From: Membranipora membranacea
Taxonomy: Eukaryota; Bryozoa; Gymnolaemata; Cheilostomatida; Membraniporidae
Length of the DNA: 60,000 bases
NCBI GenBank assembly: GCA_914767715.1
Contig: OU612069.1
Location: 23,125,387 to 23,185,386 of the forward strand
Direction: 5' to 3'
The translations under genes and the position numbers were made by a program. Below, in pieces: positions 42,001 to 49,400 of the stretch. Under the pieces are notes generated by a model. The model did no database searches, was not told where the DNA came from, and worked only from the letters and a program-made list of their open reading frames with translations. Numbering within the stretch: position 1 is the first letter of the stretch; each line of letters opens with the position of its first letter.

Positions 42001-44791
42001 GCTCAGTTTCAACTGATTTGTCTCATCTCAACAGTTGAAACAGTACTCTAAATTGTCTGAGAACTCTATAATGATGCCAAAAACCTGATTCTGTCACAAT
42101 AACTTCAAGCTCAGTTGCTTTTGGCACATAAGTAAGTCCCTGTCACTATATGCACTGCTTAGCTCTAATGTCTGAAAGAATCCATTGCCTTGGGAGTATG
42201 TTGCCTTAAGTCCTAAATAACAGCCTGGTGGGAGCTGATTTTGGGAAGGTTTTCGGGCATTTGGTCTCGAGAGGGCTGTCCGAATCCGTCCTTATCCCCA
42301 TAACCACATTTTTCAAACATCTGAAATATCAGTCATCCTAAAGCTTGATATAACAGGTGATTTTTAAACCTCAGATTTCAAGGTTTTTTGTTGGCCTCTT
42401 CATGACATGGTTTGCCTCAATACCAATTGCTGATATCTTCAATGAAGGCCAAGCCCCTCAAATCAATGCATGATTTCACCCTTCCCTAAATATGTATCAG
42501 CAACTAATTGCTGTTGTCCAGATACACAAAATTGATGAGCATTTGAGTTCTGAACATAACACAGGGCTCTTTGCGTTGTTGGCAAACATCCTCATCCTAA
42601 TGAAACACTTTTGAAAATTTGAATGACACTCTTATTTAATATAGGAGGAAGGGAAAACCTATTGAGTTCATAAGGCCCTCCCTATTAACACCCATGGAGA
42701 GTGCTTGCTTCCCAAATATTATACCCAACTCAAACCAACATTGTACTCATTCATCAGTCAAGTCTAGGGCAACACAGTTCAGAGCCAAATTCTCCTCGGA
42801 CAATTCTGCCTCTGCAACCATAATTCCTACTAGCTCAAAATGATCATTTTACGAATCTGAAAACTGCAAACCATTGGGGTGATCAGTCGTGGGAGGCAAC
42901 TCCCCGTTCTTGGTCTTGACGATCTGAGAGCTTTAGCTTTGTGCCGTATTTGTAGGTGATATTGTCTTTGTCGTGAGTAGTTGGGCTTGAATTTTACTAA
43001 AACCTCATCTTCCATAAGGAGTTAGATCAAGTGCTTCACCTTTGGTTTGAGTTGCTGTTATTGGCGTTTTGTTGTCTACCCACCAGCAGCACCTACTAAC
43101 AACGACTCGGACCAGAAGCAGCGCTATATCTGATCAGGCTTAGATCATATTGTTGTTACCCTTTACGTTACGTTTGTTGTTACGATATAATGCCTGATCT
43201 TCTTATCTGGACTGAATTGTACGGGTTACTCACAATAGAGAAAGACTTGGTTATAAATCCTCTAGTGTAAATTGTTGTGACATCTGTATTTGCTTCGGCT
43301 GATGATTCGCTATTTTGATTCAGGGGCATCAGGTTCCATTATCATATATAACCAGAGACTATAGTCTCTGATATAACTCTAATAGTCGCATTCTAGATCA
43401 AGTTTGTTTCGTCGGATTCATTTAGAAGTTGCTCATCCTCCATTAACAAGGGAAGCAATTCAGAATTCAGTTGCAAACTGTACCTCACGTTTGGAAATAA
43501 CAGCTCCACTTTTTCATTGATTTGACCATCACTTGTTTTGACAGAGAGTGCAGGAGCTTGCCAGACTATTAGGTCGCCCAGCTGCCCAGATATCACAGAA
43601 GTTACAAGGCCTGCTCTCAGCTGAGTCTATATACTGTCTCAATACTCTACTAGAGTCGGACACGCCCACTTCTTCACTACAAGAGACCACTCCCACTTTA
43701 TACCCTAAATCGTCTGCTCCCGCATTGAGCTCTCCAGTGAATGACAAGGGAGATGAGTTGATAAAGCTTGAAGAGGATGGAGAGTCAGGCTTTGAAGATG
43801 GAAGTAATCTATCTAAGAGCAACAACATGACAGACAGTATCATCAGGTATGAGATTGTAAATAACTTAAATTTAATTAAAACTAAAATTTAAATTAAACT
43901 AAGTATATAATCTTTAATTATGTGATGTAAGGGTGCACAAATCACTAGACACACAGTGAGCATGTGAATCCCTGAAAGAAGGAACATGATTTTACTCATG
44001 CAGCCTGATTATGAACCCCCGACAAAAGTGATATTCAGTTAGCAGTATTGAGAAGACACTTTGATCAGTCGCTGGCAACGGGTGCGAGAAGCCTCAAAAT
44101 ACGTGTTGTGAGGCAGTATTTTTCAGTCTATTTATTCAAACCTTCGAATATTTTCACAGTATAGGATACAAATTGACATTTGATTTCTGGTTGTTCACTT
44201 TCAGATCAGAAGGTCTGGATAACGTCACATTAGATCAGATTACTGAGGAGGTGGGATCCATAGCTCTGAACTTAAAATCTCTGAGAAATAAAGTGCAGTG
44301 TAGCTGCTCTCGTCCATTTCAACATTACAGCAAACGGGTCAGTACTGATACAAATACTTATTGTACAAGACAAAGTTGTCGCGAGAGGAAGTTGTCGCGA
44401 GACGAAGTTGTCGCGAGACGAAGTTGTCGCGGGTGAAGTTTTCGTAGGGCGCCTCAGATGGACAGATCATAGCTTAGTTCTTCGGCCAGAGTGACGTTAG
44501 ATCAATTTTGATCCTTTTGTTTTGTTTATTATTATTTATATATTGTTATATTATTATCTATTGTAGTATCATTGTTGGAAATGTGGCAACGTATTCTGTA
44601 CAAAGTGTATAGAGAGACATACACCATTAGCTGGACATTACTCTCAGAAGCCAGTACCTGTATGTAAAACCTGCTACAAGGCCATCAAAAACAGTAAATC
44701 TACCATCAGCTTACAAAAGTATGCTGAGCAGCATACGTTAGCAGAGGACCCAACCTCAGCTACAGCCACATCACCTGATGAAACTGCATGA
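29791..44791 (+). CDS. Myotubularin-related lipid phosphatase, MTMR6/7/8 type, with FYVE-like finger
   Basis: Myotubularins remove the 3-phosphate from PI3P and PI(3,5)P2 on endosomal membranes. Fifteen exons, listed separately, join in frame to 819 residues. In order: a 73-residue amphipathic N-terminal extension; a PH-GRAM domain (about 74-190, opening [10 protein letters not shown] like human MTMR6 VEQVKLLDR); the phosphatase core with [31 protein letters not shown] and FVGIENIH; the active site HCSDGWDRT (Cys399, Arg405); [27 protein letters not shown]; a helical and acidic segment; and a C-terminal FYVE-like zinc finger (733-781). Human MTMR6 (621 residues) has no FYVE finger, whereas MTMR3/4 do, so the combination is notable. 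The CX5R motif is intact, so this is a predicted active enzyme. Four of its introns begin in tandem arrays of their own donor region. Confidence 0.93.
30010..31720 (+). other. MTMR intron 1 (1.7 kb)
   Basis: No further gene or repeat identified. Overlapping plus and minus frames of 60-90 codons at 30.7-31.1 kb look accidental. Confidence 0.5.
31721..31837 (+). CDS. MTMR exon 2: PH-GRAM start
   Basis: Encodes [14 protein letters not shown] and [14 protein letters not shown], matching human MTMR6 GTLYLTATHLLFID. Phase 0 at both ends; donor TGG/GTAAGG. Confidence 0.93.
31838..32700 (+). other. MTMR intron 2
   Basis: Only AT-rich and TTATTTAT-rich low-complexity sequence (32.5-32.7 kb) leading into the acceptor. 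Confidence 0.5.
32701..32863 (+). CDS. MTMR exon 3: second half of PH-GRAM
   Basis: Encodes [19 protein letters not shown] and [11 protein letters not shown], close to human MTMR6 HIASVEKLALTTSGCP and FIVPRERDC. Ends in phase 1 at CAG/GTACGT, the first unit of a tandem array. Confidence 0.93.
32864..32990 (+). repeat. Tandem array starting exactly at a 5' splice site (30-bp units)
   Basis: About 4.3 units: 30, 25, 30, 30 bp and a partial. The first begins at the donor GT. GTACGTAACGTCAT recurs at the start of units one, three and four, and GTGTGCACTGCT ends every full unit. Confidence 0.85.
32991..34620 (+). other. MTMR intron 3, remainder
   Basis: No exon found. It contains a G-run near 34330 and AT-rich sequence. 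Confidence 0.5.
34621..34775 (+). CDS. MTMR exon 4
   Basis: Encodes [31 protein letters not shown], equivalent to human MTMR6 EDLYAFSYN and GWQLIDLAEEYKRMGVPNSHW. Phase 1 to phase 0. Confidence 0.94.
34986..35086. mobile_element. Foldback element, AAGTTTGATCC family, copy 1
   Basis: Left arm AAGTTTGATCCAATTTGCCT with an approximately complementary right arm ending GACAATTGGATCAAAC. Shares both arms and the TTGCTCC/GGAGCAA words with 39331-39457. Non-coding. Confidence 0.65.
35604..35845. mobile_element. MITE with GGGGTCTTTCAAT terminal inverted repeats
   Basis: A 242-bp element running from GGGGGTCTTTCAAT to ATTGAAAGAACCCC. The ends are inverted repeats with one indel. A second copy, truncated at one end, lies at 19240-19432 in the opposite orientation. 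Confidence 0.75.
36303..36394 (+). repeat. 46-bp tandem duplication of a splice acceptor and exon start
   Basis: Two 46-bp copies, 36303-36348 and 36349-36394, each hold a TTACAG acceptor and about 30 nt of exon. The second is the functional start of MTMR exon 5 (it has the conserved Cys of CDTYPR). The first reads [10 protein letters not shown] and then TAA. Copies differ at about six positions. Confidence 0.85.
36365..36493 (+). CDS. MTMR exon 5
   Basis: Encodes [18 protein letters not shown] and [18 protein letters not shown], nearly identical to human MTMR6 in the phosphatase N-lobe. Phase 0; the donor AATCAG/GTAGGT is the first unit of a repeat array. Confidence 0.94.
36488..36832 (+). 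repeat. 18-bp minisatellite beginning across a 5' splice site
   Basis: Roughly nineteen degenerate units like AATCAGGGGTGTGTCATA. The first unit (36488-36505) contains the last six exon bases and the donor GTAGGT. In later units the donor reads GGGGTG, so the AG/GT junction is not kept. Confidence 0.85.
36833..37413 (+). other. MTMR intron 5, remainder
   Basis: No exon or named repeat seen between the minisatellite and the acceptor at 37412-37413. Confidence 0.5.
37414..37548 (+). CDS. MTMR exon 6
   Basis: Encodes [24 protein letters not shown] and VVDTRPK, matching human MTMR6 RCSQPLSGFSARCLEDEHLL and VMDTRPK. Phase 0. Confidence 0.94.
37549..38312 (+). other. MTMR intron 6
   Basis: Contains the foldback hairpin at 37803-37896 and otherwise unremarkable AT-rich sequence. 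Confidence 0.5.
37803..37896. mobile_element. Foldback hairpin element, ~40-bp arms
   Basis: CTGTGCCGGGATAGCTG is exactly inverted at the right end, and the complementarity continues through GCATTTCAT and ATCAACCAC with one 3-nt indel and one mismatch. The loop is about 14 nt. Non-coding, in MTMR intron 6. Confidence 0.8.
38313..38445 (+). CDS. MTMR exon 7
   Basis: Encodes [19 protein letters not shown] and [16 protein letters not shown], almost the human MTMR6 sequence. Ends in phase 1 at GAAG/GTAGGT. Confidence 0.95.
38446..38880 (+). other. MTMR intron 7
   Basis: Nothing recognised apart from the T-rich tract before the acceptor CTTTTCAG. Confidence 0.5.
38881..38990 (+). CDS. MTMR exon 8
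   Basis: Encodes [21 protein letters not shown] and [16 protein letters not shown], equivalent to human LESSGWLRHIKAVMDAAVFLAK. Phase 1 to phase 0. Confidence 0.93.
38991..39515 (+). other. MTMR intron 8
   Basis: Holds a 24-bp direct repeat (AAGCCACCTTACCTAGCTAT and on) twice at about 39212-39260 and a foldback element at 39331-39457. Confidence 0.5.
39331..39457. mobile_element. Foldback element, AAGTTTGATCC family, copy 2
   Basis: Begins around AAGTTTGATCCAGATTGCCT and ends with the approximate inverse, AATGCAGGCAAACAAGATC. Shares arms with 34986-35086. The middle has a second weak inverted repeat around GATAAGC and GTTTATC. Confidence 0.65.
39516..39707 (+). CDS. MTMR exon 9: catalytic CX5R motif
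   Basis: Encodes [20 protein letters not shown] with the catalytic Cys and Arg of the myotubularin P-loop, then [16 protein letters not shown]. Phase 0. The true donor is taken at 39708 because the next exon continues [13 protein letters not shown]. That donor is the first of six identical copies. Confidence 0.95.
39700..39777 (+). repeat. Six tandem copies of a 5' splice site (13-bp unit)
   Basis: TATCTGTGGTAAG is repeated six times with no mismatch, starting eight bases inside exon 9. Every unit holds CTGTG/GTAAGT. Donors 2-6 would add 13-65 nt. Donors 2, 3, 5 and 6 shift the frame, and donors 4-6 also include an in-frame TAA after CGKYLW. Confidence 0.97.
39778..40424 (+). other. MTMR intron 9, remainder
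   Basis: AT-rich, no exon or repeat family recognised. Confidence 0.5.
40425..40609 (+). CDS. MTMR exon 10
   Basis: Encodes [37 protein letters not shown] and [16 protein letters not shown], following human MTMR6. Ends in phase 2 at GATCTCAG/GTAAGA, inside unit one of a donor array. Confidence 0.94.
40597..40881 (+). repeat. About eleven tandem copies of a 5' splice site (24-bp unit)
   Basis: The unit is GGCTAGATCTCAG followed by GTAAGAACTGA. Unit one (40597-40620) comprises the last 13 bases of exon 10 plus the first 11 of the intron. Ten of eleven full units keep GT after the exon-like part (mostly CAG/GTAAGA or TAG/GTAAGA); one reads GATAAC. One partial unit lies near 40741. Confidence 0.95.
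40610..41113 (+). other. MTMR intron 10
   Basis: The first 270 bp are the donor array; the rest is plain intron up to the acceptor TTTACAG. Confidence 0.6.
41114..41248 (+). CDS. MTMR exon 11
   Basis: Encodes [20 protein letters not shown] and NPLYKKEYE, matching human EKTYSLWPFLLEDQKKYLNPLY. Phase 2 at both ends. Confidence 0.93.
41249..41718 (+). other. MTMR intron 11
   Basis: No feature recognised. Confidence 0.5.
41719..41845 (+). CDS. MTMR exon 12
   Basis: Encodes [19 protein letters not shown] (human FWRNMYHQFDRTLHPR), ending the phosphatase domain and opening a helical stretch ([12 protein letters not shown]). Ends in phase 0. Confidence 0.92.
41846..43544 (+). other. MTMR intron 12 (1.7 kb)
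   Basis: Holds the foldback element at 41925-42106 and a 16-bp perfect palindrome AGAGACTATAGTCTCT near 43354. No exon seen. Confidence 0.5.
41925..42106. mobile_element. 182-bp foldback element with 47-bp arms
   Basis: The left arm contains TTGTGACAGAATCAGGTTTT and TATCATTATAGAGTT; the right arm (42060-42106) is its inverse with about five mismatches. A second nested inverted repeat (CAGTTTCAACTG and CAGTTGAAACAG) lies inside. Non-coding. Confidence 0.8.
43545..43846 (+). CDS. MTMR exon 13: helical and acidic linker
   Basis: Encodes [20 protein letters not shown], a Ser/Thr/Pro-rich linker and the acidic stretch [14 protein letters not shown]. No known domain; it separates the phosphatase from the zinc finger. 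Phases 0 and 2 fit both neighbours. Confidence 0.85.
43847..44204 (+). other. MTMR intron 13
   Basis: No feature recognised. Confidence 0.5.
44205..44337 (+). CDS. MTMR exon 14: coiled segment and start of FYVE finger
   Basis: Encodes [18 protein letters not shown] and [15 protein letters not shown]. The first zinc-ligand pair is Cys733/Cys735 (CxC), where FYVE fingers normally have CxxC. Donor CGG/GTCAGT, phase 0. Confidence 0.88.
44338..44566 (+). other. MTMR intron 14, with 16-bp minisatellite
   Basis: About 4.5 copies of a GAAGTTGTCGCGAGAC unit at 44372-44446, starting some 35 bp after the donor and not including it. Confidence 0.8.
44567..44791 (+). CDS. MTMR exon 15: FYVE-like finger and C-terminus
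   Basis: Encodes [18 protein letters not shown] and [12 protein letters not shown], giving the remaining six cysteine ligands (748, 751, 756, 759, 778, 781). The basic (R/K)(R/K)HHCR motif of FYVE domains is changed to KRYHCWKCG. Ends at TGA 44789-44791. Confidence 0.92.
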   Translation, partial: YHCWKCGNVFCTKCIERHTPLAGHYSQKPVPVCKTCYKAIKNSKSTISLQKYAEQHTLAEDPTSATATSPDETA

Positions 44792-44988
44792 ATTGAGGAG
44801 AGTTCTAGTGATACCCCGCTATCTCCTCCGGATAGGAACACAGTCTAGTCCTGTAATTGACTTTTGTTCTATATCATGATTTGCTCTTGTTGAAAGAAAC
44901 CAATGATGCGCAATGAGTTTTTTTATTATGTCTGTTTTGTGATATTAATTTCCATAGTCAATGCCTACGTTAGGATACGTGAAAGAAC

Positions 44989-44994
44989 AATAAA
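44989..44994 (+). promoter_or_regulatory. Polyadenylation signal of the MTMR gene
   Basis: AATAAA 198 nt after the MTMR stop codon, followed by a TG-rich stretch. Confidence 0.65.
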
Positions 44995-45335
44995 TAGCCT
45001 GACTTTGAGTGATGTCAGTCACATTGGTCAGTGAGTGAGTCATTCAACATCAGTTTTTTCATGCTTCATTCATGTCTCTCCGAACAGTTTTGTTGCATAC
45101 AGTAGATACGTTCTAGCACAAATTGACTCCTAATGCAGCTGTATGGCTTGAAAAATTCATTGGAGTTGCACTCCTATAACTTGTATATCACTATGATCCC
45201 ATGTTGCGATTTCGTAAGGATTTCGGGAGTAATAATCGCCCATGGAAATGACATTGAAGTCACTTTCAGATTGTGACGAATGACTTTTTGGACGCGAATA
45301 TCCATACTGTGTTTATTCTAATTACTTCCTAATTG

Positions 45336-45424
45336 GCGGCATGGCTGAATGGTTAGCACTCTTGCTCACAATGCATACTAATGGATTAGATGAGGGAGAC
45401 TGGGGTTCAAGTCCCAGCCGCGGC
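45336..45424 (+). repeat. tRNA-like sequence, probably a SINE head
   Basis: GGCATGGCTGAATGGTTAGC fits box A and GGTTCAAGTCCCAGCC fits box B of a tRNA promoter, and GCGGC/GCCGC could pair as an acceptor stem. The anticodon stem pairs for only about three bases and the spacing suits only a long-variable-arm tRNA, so a working tRNA is unlikely. Confidence 0.55.
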
Positions 45425-45457
45425 AGATGTTTTTCATGTTTTTTTCCATCATGGGAA

Positions 45458-45488
45458 TGGTTAGAATCCACTGGATTCTAACCATTCG
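45458..45488. repeat. Perfect 14-bp stem hairpin
   Basis: AATGGTTAGAATCC and its exact inverse are separated by three bases. It lies about 35 bp after the tRNA-like sequence and may belong to the same element. Confidence 0.75.
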
Positions 45489-45849
45489 AAATTGAAGTGA
45501 ACCACAAATTCGAAGCATGGAACCATAGTGTATATGGCCTTATCTACACACTGTATAAAGTATAAAGTGCAGTGAGTAACAACACAGCTGGTATAACGAG
45601 AACACGGCACCAGACTAGCAATAAAGAGTTTGTATACGCGGCTGCCTAAATCTCAGGCTAACAAAGAATGAGAGGTGTTCATCAGATGGAATTTTAGTGA
45701 GAGAGAGGAGAAAAAGCCACAAGGATAAAAATGGAAAGGAACAACAATTATCCTCTTATTGTGCTCTGTCGTCTTGGGAATTATTCTTGCAAACAACTAT
45801 TTGTTCGTCTATATGTGAATTCAGCATGGTGCATTGTACTAATCTATGA

Positions 45850-45855
45850 TTTATT
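45850..45855 (-). promoter_or_regulatory. Polyadenylation signal of the Toll-like gene
   Basis: TTTATT on the plus strand (AATAAA on minus), about 150 nt past the Toll-like stop codon. Confidence 0.5.
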
Positions 45856-46006
45856 TTAAAAGGGAAAGTTAGCATGAAGATATAAAAGGGAAATTTAGCA
45901 TGAAGTTATATAGGCATAGATGGACATTTTAAAGCGTGAGCACATGTAATTATATATTAAGCAAAAATACAATGCTAGGCCCACCAGACGAAAAACTCTC
46001 AGTACA

Positions 46007-46413
46007 CTACAGGTTGCTTGTACTATTGTGAGGTTGGTCATCAAGTTTTACTCTCAGCATATTAAGAAAGGCTCTGAAGTTAGCATCACCACCAGAGCAG
46101 ATTCCCAGTGGAAACTCAAGCTGTCTGTTCTCAAGGAGGACATCGGTAGCATTCTGAGGAAGTTTGTCTAGCTTTGCAGCCAAATCAACATTGACAGTTA
46201 CTACTACAAGATCATCAGGGCTTCTCAGTCTCAGCATATCCAGTTCAAAGTGTGACAAATCCAGATTAAGGTAATCTGCGCTTAGGAAGAGTAAAACTTT
46301 AGAACTCTGGGCCATCATTTTAGCGATTGATGTTTTAACTAGTGCTCCTGGTGGCAGATGTAGGTGGTGACTCAGCAGATCTATGCCATCTGTAGCCATC
46401 TCATCTATCAGGC
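46007..46413 (-). CDS. Toll-like receptor exon 5: most of TIR domain
   Basis: Begins after an AG acceptor at 46414-46415 with two codon-completing bases. Encodes LIDEMATDGIDLLSHHLHL, then the PG loop, a KVLLFLSADYLNLDLSHFEL strand and helix, and LVVVTVNV. Stop TAG at 46007-46009. Confidence 0.88.
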
Positions 46414-49400
46414 CTACAATGAATGAAATTATATGAAGTTATCAGCTGGTTGATGAAGGTATAAAAGCATTGCAGAGTATGGATATGGATATACAATTAT
46501 AGCTAGGGCATCTGTGAGGTTTTGATTCACTGAGGGTAAATGTGCACAGCTGGATGCGTAAATAACATAACCATCATTTCCAATAATATAGTATATAGCT
46601 TGAAGGTTAAATATTTCAAAAAAGTTGGAAATCAGTCTTAAGGTTAAATATAAAATAAAATATGGCCCATCATAGGTAGGTATGTCTGCATAACAAATGC
46701 CATTACAACTTATATAATTAGTAAAATTGGCAGATTTTGAGATTGACGCTTTTCCCGAGTGAATCATAAACTGCGGGCACCAGAACTATCATTGAAGTGT
46801 GCCCTTTGTACATCCTTACTCTGTGACAGCATATATTATACAATAAACACTCACACAAACTATTGTATAGGTCAGGCTCAGTTAAATATGAAATTAGCTA
46901 ATGGTGTAATAGGGAAATGCATGGTTTTTACGGAAATGATGATGCATTGATCCACCAGTTAATGCGAGATAACCTTTGGCATCAGTATACAGTAGTTGCT
47001 ATTTCAAAACTGATCATTTGGTGCGAACAGAAGAATATTCAGCTGGTAGTGATAATAACATGAGTAAAGGTTGGAACCAAATATTATATCGCCAACTGAG
47101 AGGTTTGAGATGAATCTGATTGTACAGCTCCACTTACCCAGAATACTCTCAGAGACATCTTCACTGTGGCAGCAGTACACTGATGTCCTCAGACTCCGAG
47201 TCTCTTCATCAGATTCTATCGGTTTGTTTCTTTGCGTCAGTCGGAATATAATTACATATCGATTATTAAACACTATCAGAAAAAGGGCCACTAAACCTAA
47301 AATCACACACAGACCTATCACAACAGCAGCTATTTCACTATCTGAGATGGATGGTGATGATGGAGTGTAGGAACTTGTGGTCCAGTTTCTGGCGTCGCAA
47401 GGTTTTGTGATGAGGCGTCCATTTTTACAACGTATTCTGTGTCGGTCTGCAACAGCATCGGACTTCTTCAGCCAGGCAATATAAGTATTGTTACAGTTAG
47501 AACAATCTGCATCATTACCTTCTAGGTACACTCGTATTTGTCTCTTTGTGAACTGTTCATCCATCTCGTTGCGAAAATGTTCGACGATATGCGATATCTT
47601 GTTTCTCCGAATGTCAAGAGTTTTCAAGCGTACATTCCCGCTTATCGTGAGATTCCATTCTTTGACACTGTTATTTTGCAAATACAAATGAGTTAAGTTG
47701 TGTAATTCCACGAACAGTTGTGAGTTGCTGAAATAGTTTACACCAGTACTACTGATGTCTAGCACTTCTATTCCTGGCCATCCGTTGAAAGGGCGTTGCT
47801 GATTATCATCTTGGATAAGTTGAGCTATACCTTTTACGCGGCTCAGATGAAAGTACTTTACTGGGCTATCAAAAAATAGACTCTTATGCCACCCGCTGAA
47901 TATAGCATTATTAAGAGTTATATTAGTCAAGTATGGGAGACCTGAGATATTTCGTGCTTGGATGAAGCCAATTTCACATCCTGAAAAGTCAATTGTTTGT
48001 AAATTATTTCTGTAAAACACTCTGTTGTTTAAATAATCCTTGCTAAAGCTAGAGGCTGAGGCAGCCCAAAAATTGTTTTCGCCTAAATCAAACGTAGTCA
48101 AGTTTGGTGGATAATGAATGGGGTCCCCTGTGAGGTTGAACATAACTGGTCTTCTCCTCTCAAAGTCTATACTGACTAGAGCATGCACTGTTTCATTTAG
48201 ATGATCATCCGGAGCCGTTAGCAAACCTCTGTCTCTTCTTTTCTGTGAGAAATCTATCAATTCTTTAACCAGACATCCAATGAAATCCAGCTTGGGAAGC
48301 GCTGATTTTACTAATGGGAAGCATTCGCTTGTGTCATTCAGTAACCAAGAAACGTTCGAGTAACATTGGTTGAGGGCGATGGATGGTTTATCCGATGAGT
48401 CGATCACCTTAGCTGCACATTTGAGTATGGCGGGCCTACTGTTCAAATAATTGATCAGGCATAGTTCGTTAGAACCACAATTAAATATTGTAAGTTTGTC
48501 ATATAATGTGAGGCAATCGTTTATGCCTCCCAATTTGGGATTAAGACATTGAGCCAGTGAAAAACTTCTCCTGATATCTTCCAAAAAACATGCTTTCATA
48601 TTTCTCGTAGAGCCAATACATCTGAAAAATGTAGCTAAAGGATAATCTGACTTCCGATATGCTTTTTGCAGATTCCACAGTAACCTTAGGTCTACAATGT
48701 CAGGCTCATAGTTTACGTCCCAGTAGAAATTGTCTTCAATAAACAAGTAGCTATCTTTGTTGCAGTCTAGTTTGATCTCAGAAGGTGGTCCACATTGTGG
48801 ACTGGATGTGAGTCCACGCAAACCAATGTACTTCAATCCTAGGGGTTGGTAGGTGACATGGTGCCATAAGGAAGAGTTGTGATTAGTTTTTCCATCACCT
48901 CTCAAGACGGAATCTAGATTAGTGTAGCCGCGTAAATTATTGTAGCTTACGTCTAAATAAGTGAGTCCGGGGGCATAATCCTGAAGTTTCAGGTTCCCAT
49001 AATCTTCGAGCTGATTAGAGTGAAATGAGAATATCTTTAAAGGCAGAGACTTTAAAGGCCTTAACTCTTCCTCTGGTATAGTCCAGGGACACTGGCTAAA
49101 GCCCTGAGCCGGAACCCGGTTGATATTATCAAGCAGTAATACTCTTAGTGCGCCATTGTTGAGGCCCTTGGTAATGTTCCCAAATGCATCACGCAGTGGG
49201 TTGCAAGACAGGTCAAATTTCTGAAGGGTTGGCGCCAGGTCTTGCAAAAAGTTGGTAGTGATTTCTGAGCAATTGCAGTTTCTTGCGGAGAGACGCTGTA
49301 AGGAGGGTAGGAGCATGAGTGAACGATAGGTTTGCTCATTTAGAGAGGGGATGTTACAGCCACTGCCTCCTGTAGAAAGTGAAGAAGAATATAAGGTGAG

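Larger units (their letters stand above)
44995..46006. other. Short intergenic region between convergent MTMR and Toll-like genes
   Basis: About 1 kb between the two stop codons, including both 3' UTRs. It holds a tRNA-like sequence, a perfect hairpin and the Toll-like poly(A) signal. Confidence 0.55.

Noticed and set aside
45336-45424. Functional tRNA gene (Leu/Ser-like)
   Set aside because: The anticodon stem pairs for only about three bases and the acceptor stem is incomplete; better seen as a SINE head or relic.
46429-46767. 112-codon minus frame in Toll-like intron 4
   Set aside because: No domain likeness; exons on both sides join perfectly without it.
47071-47370. 99-codon plus frame opposite the Toll-like transmembrane region
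   Set aside because: Antisense shadow frame.
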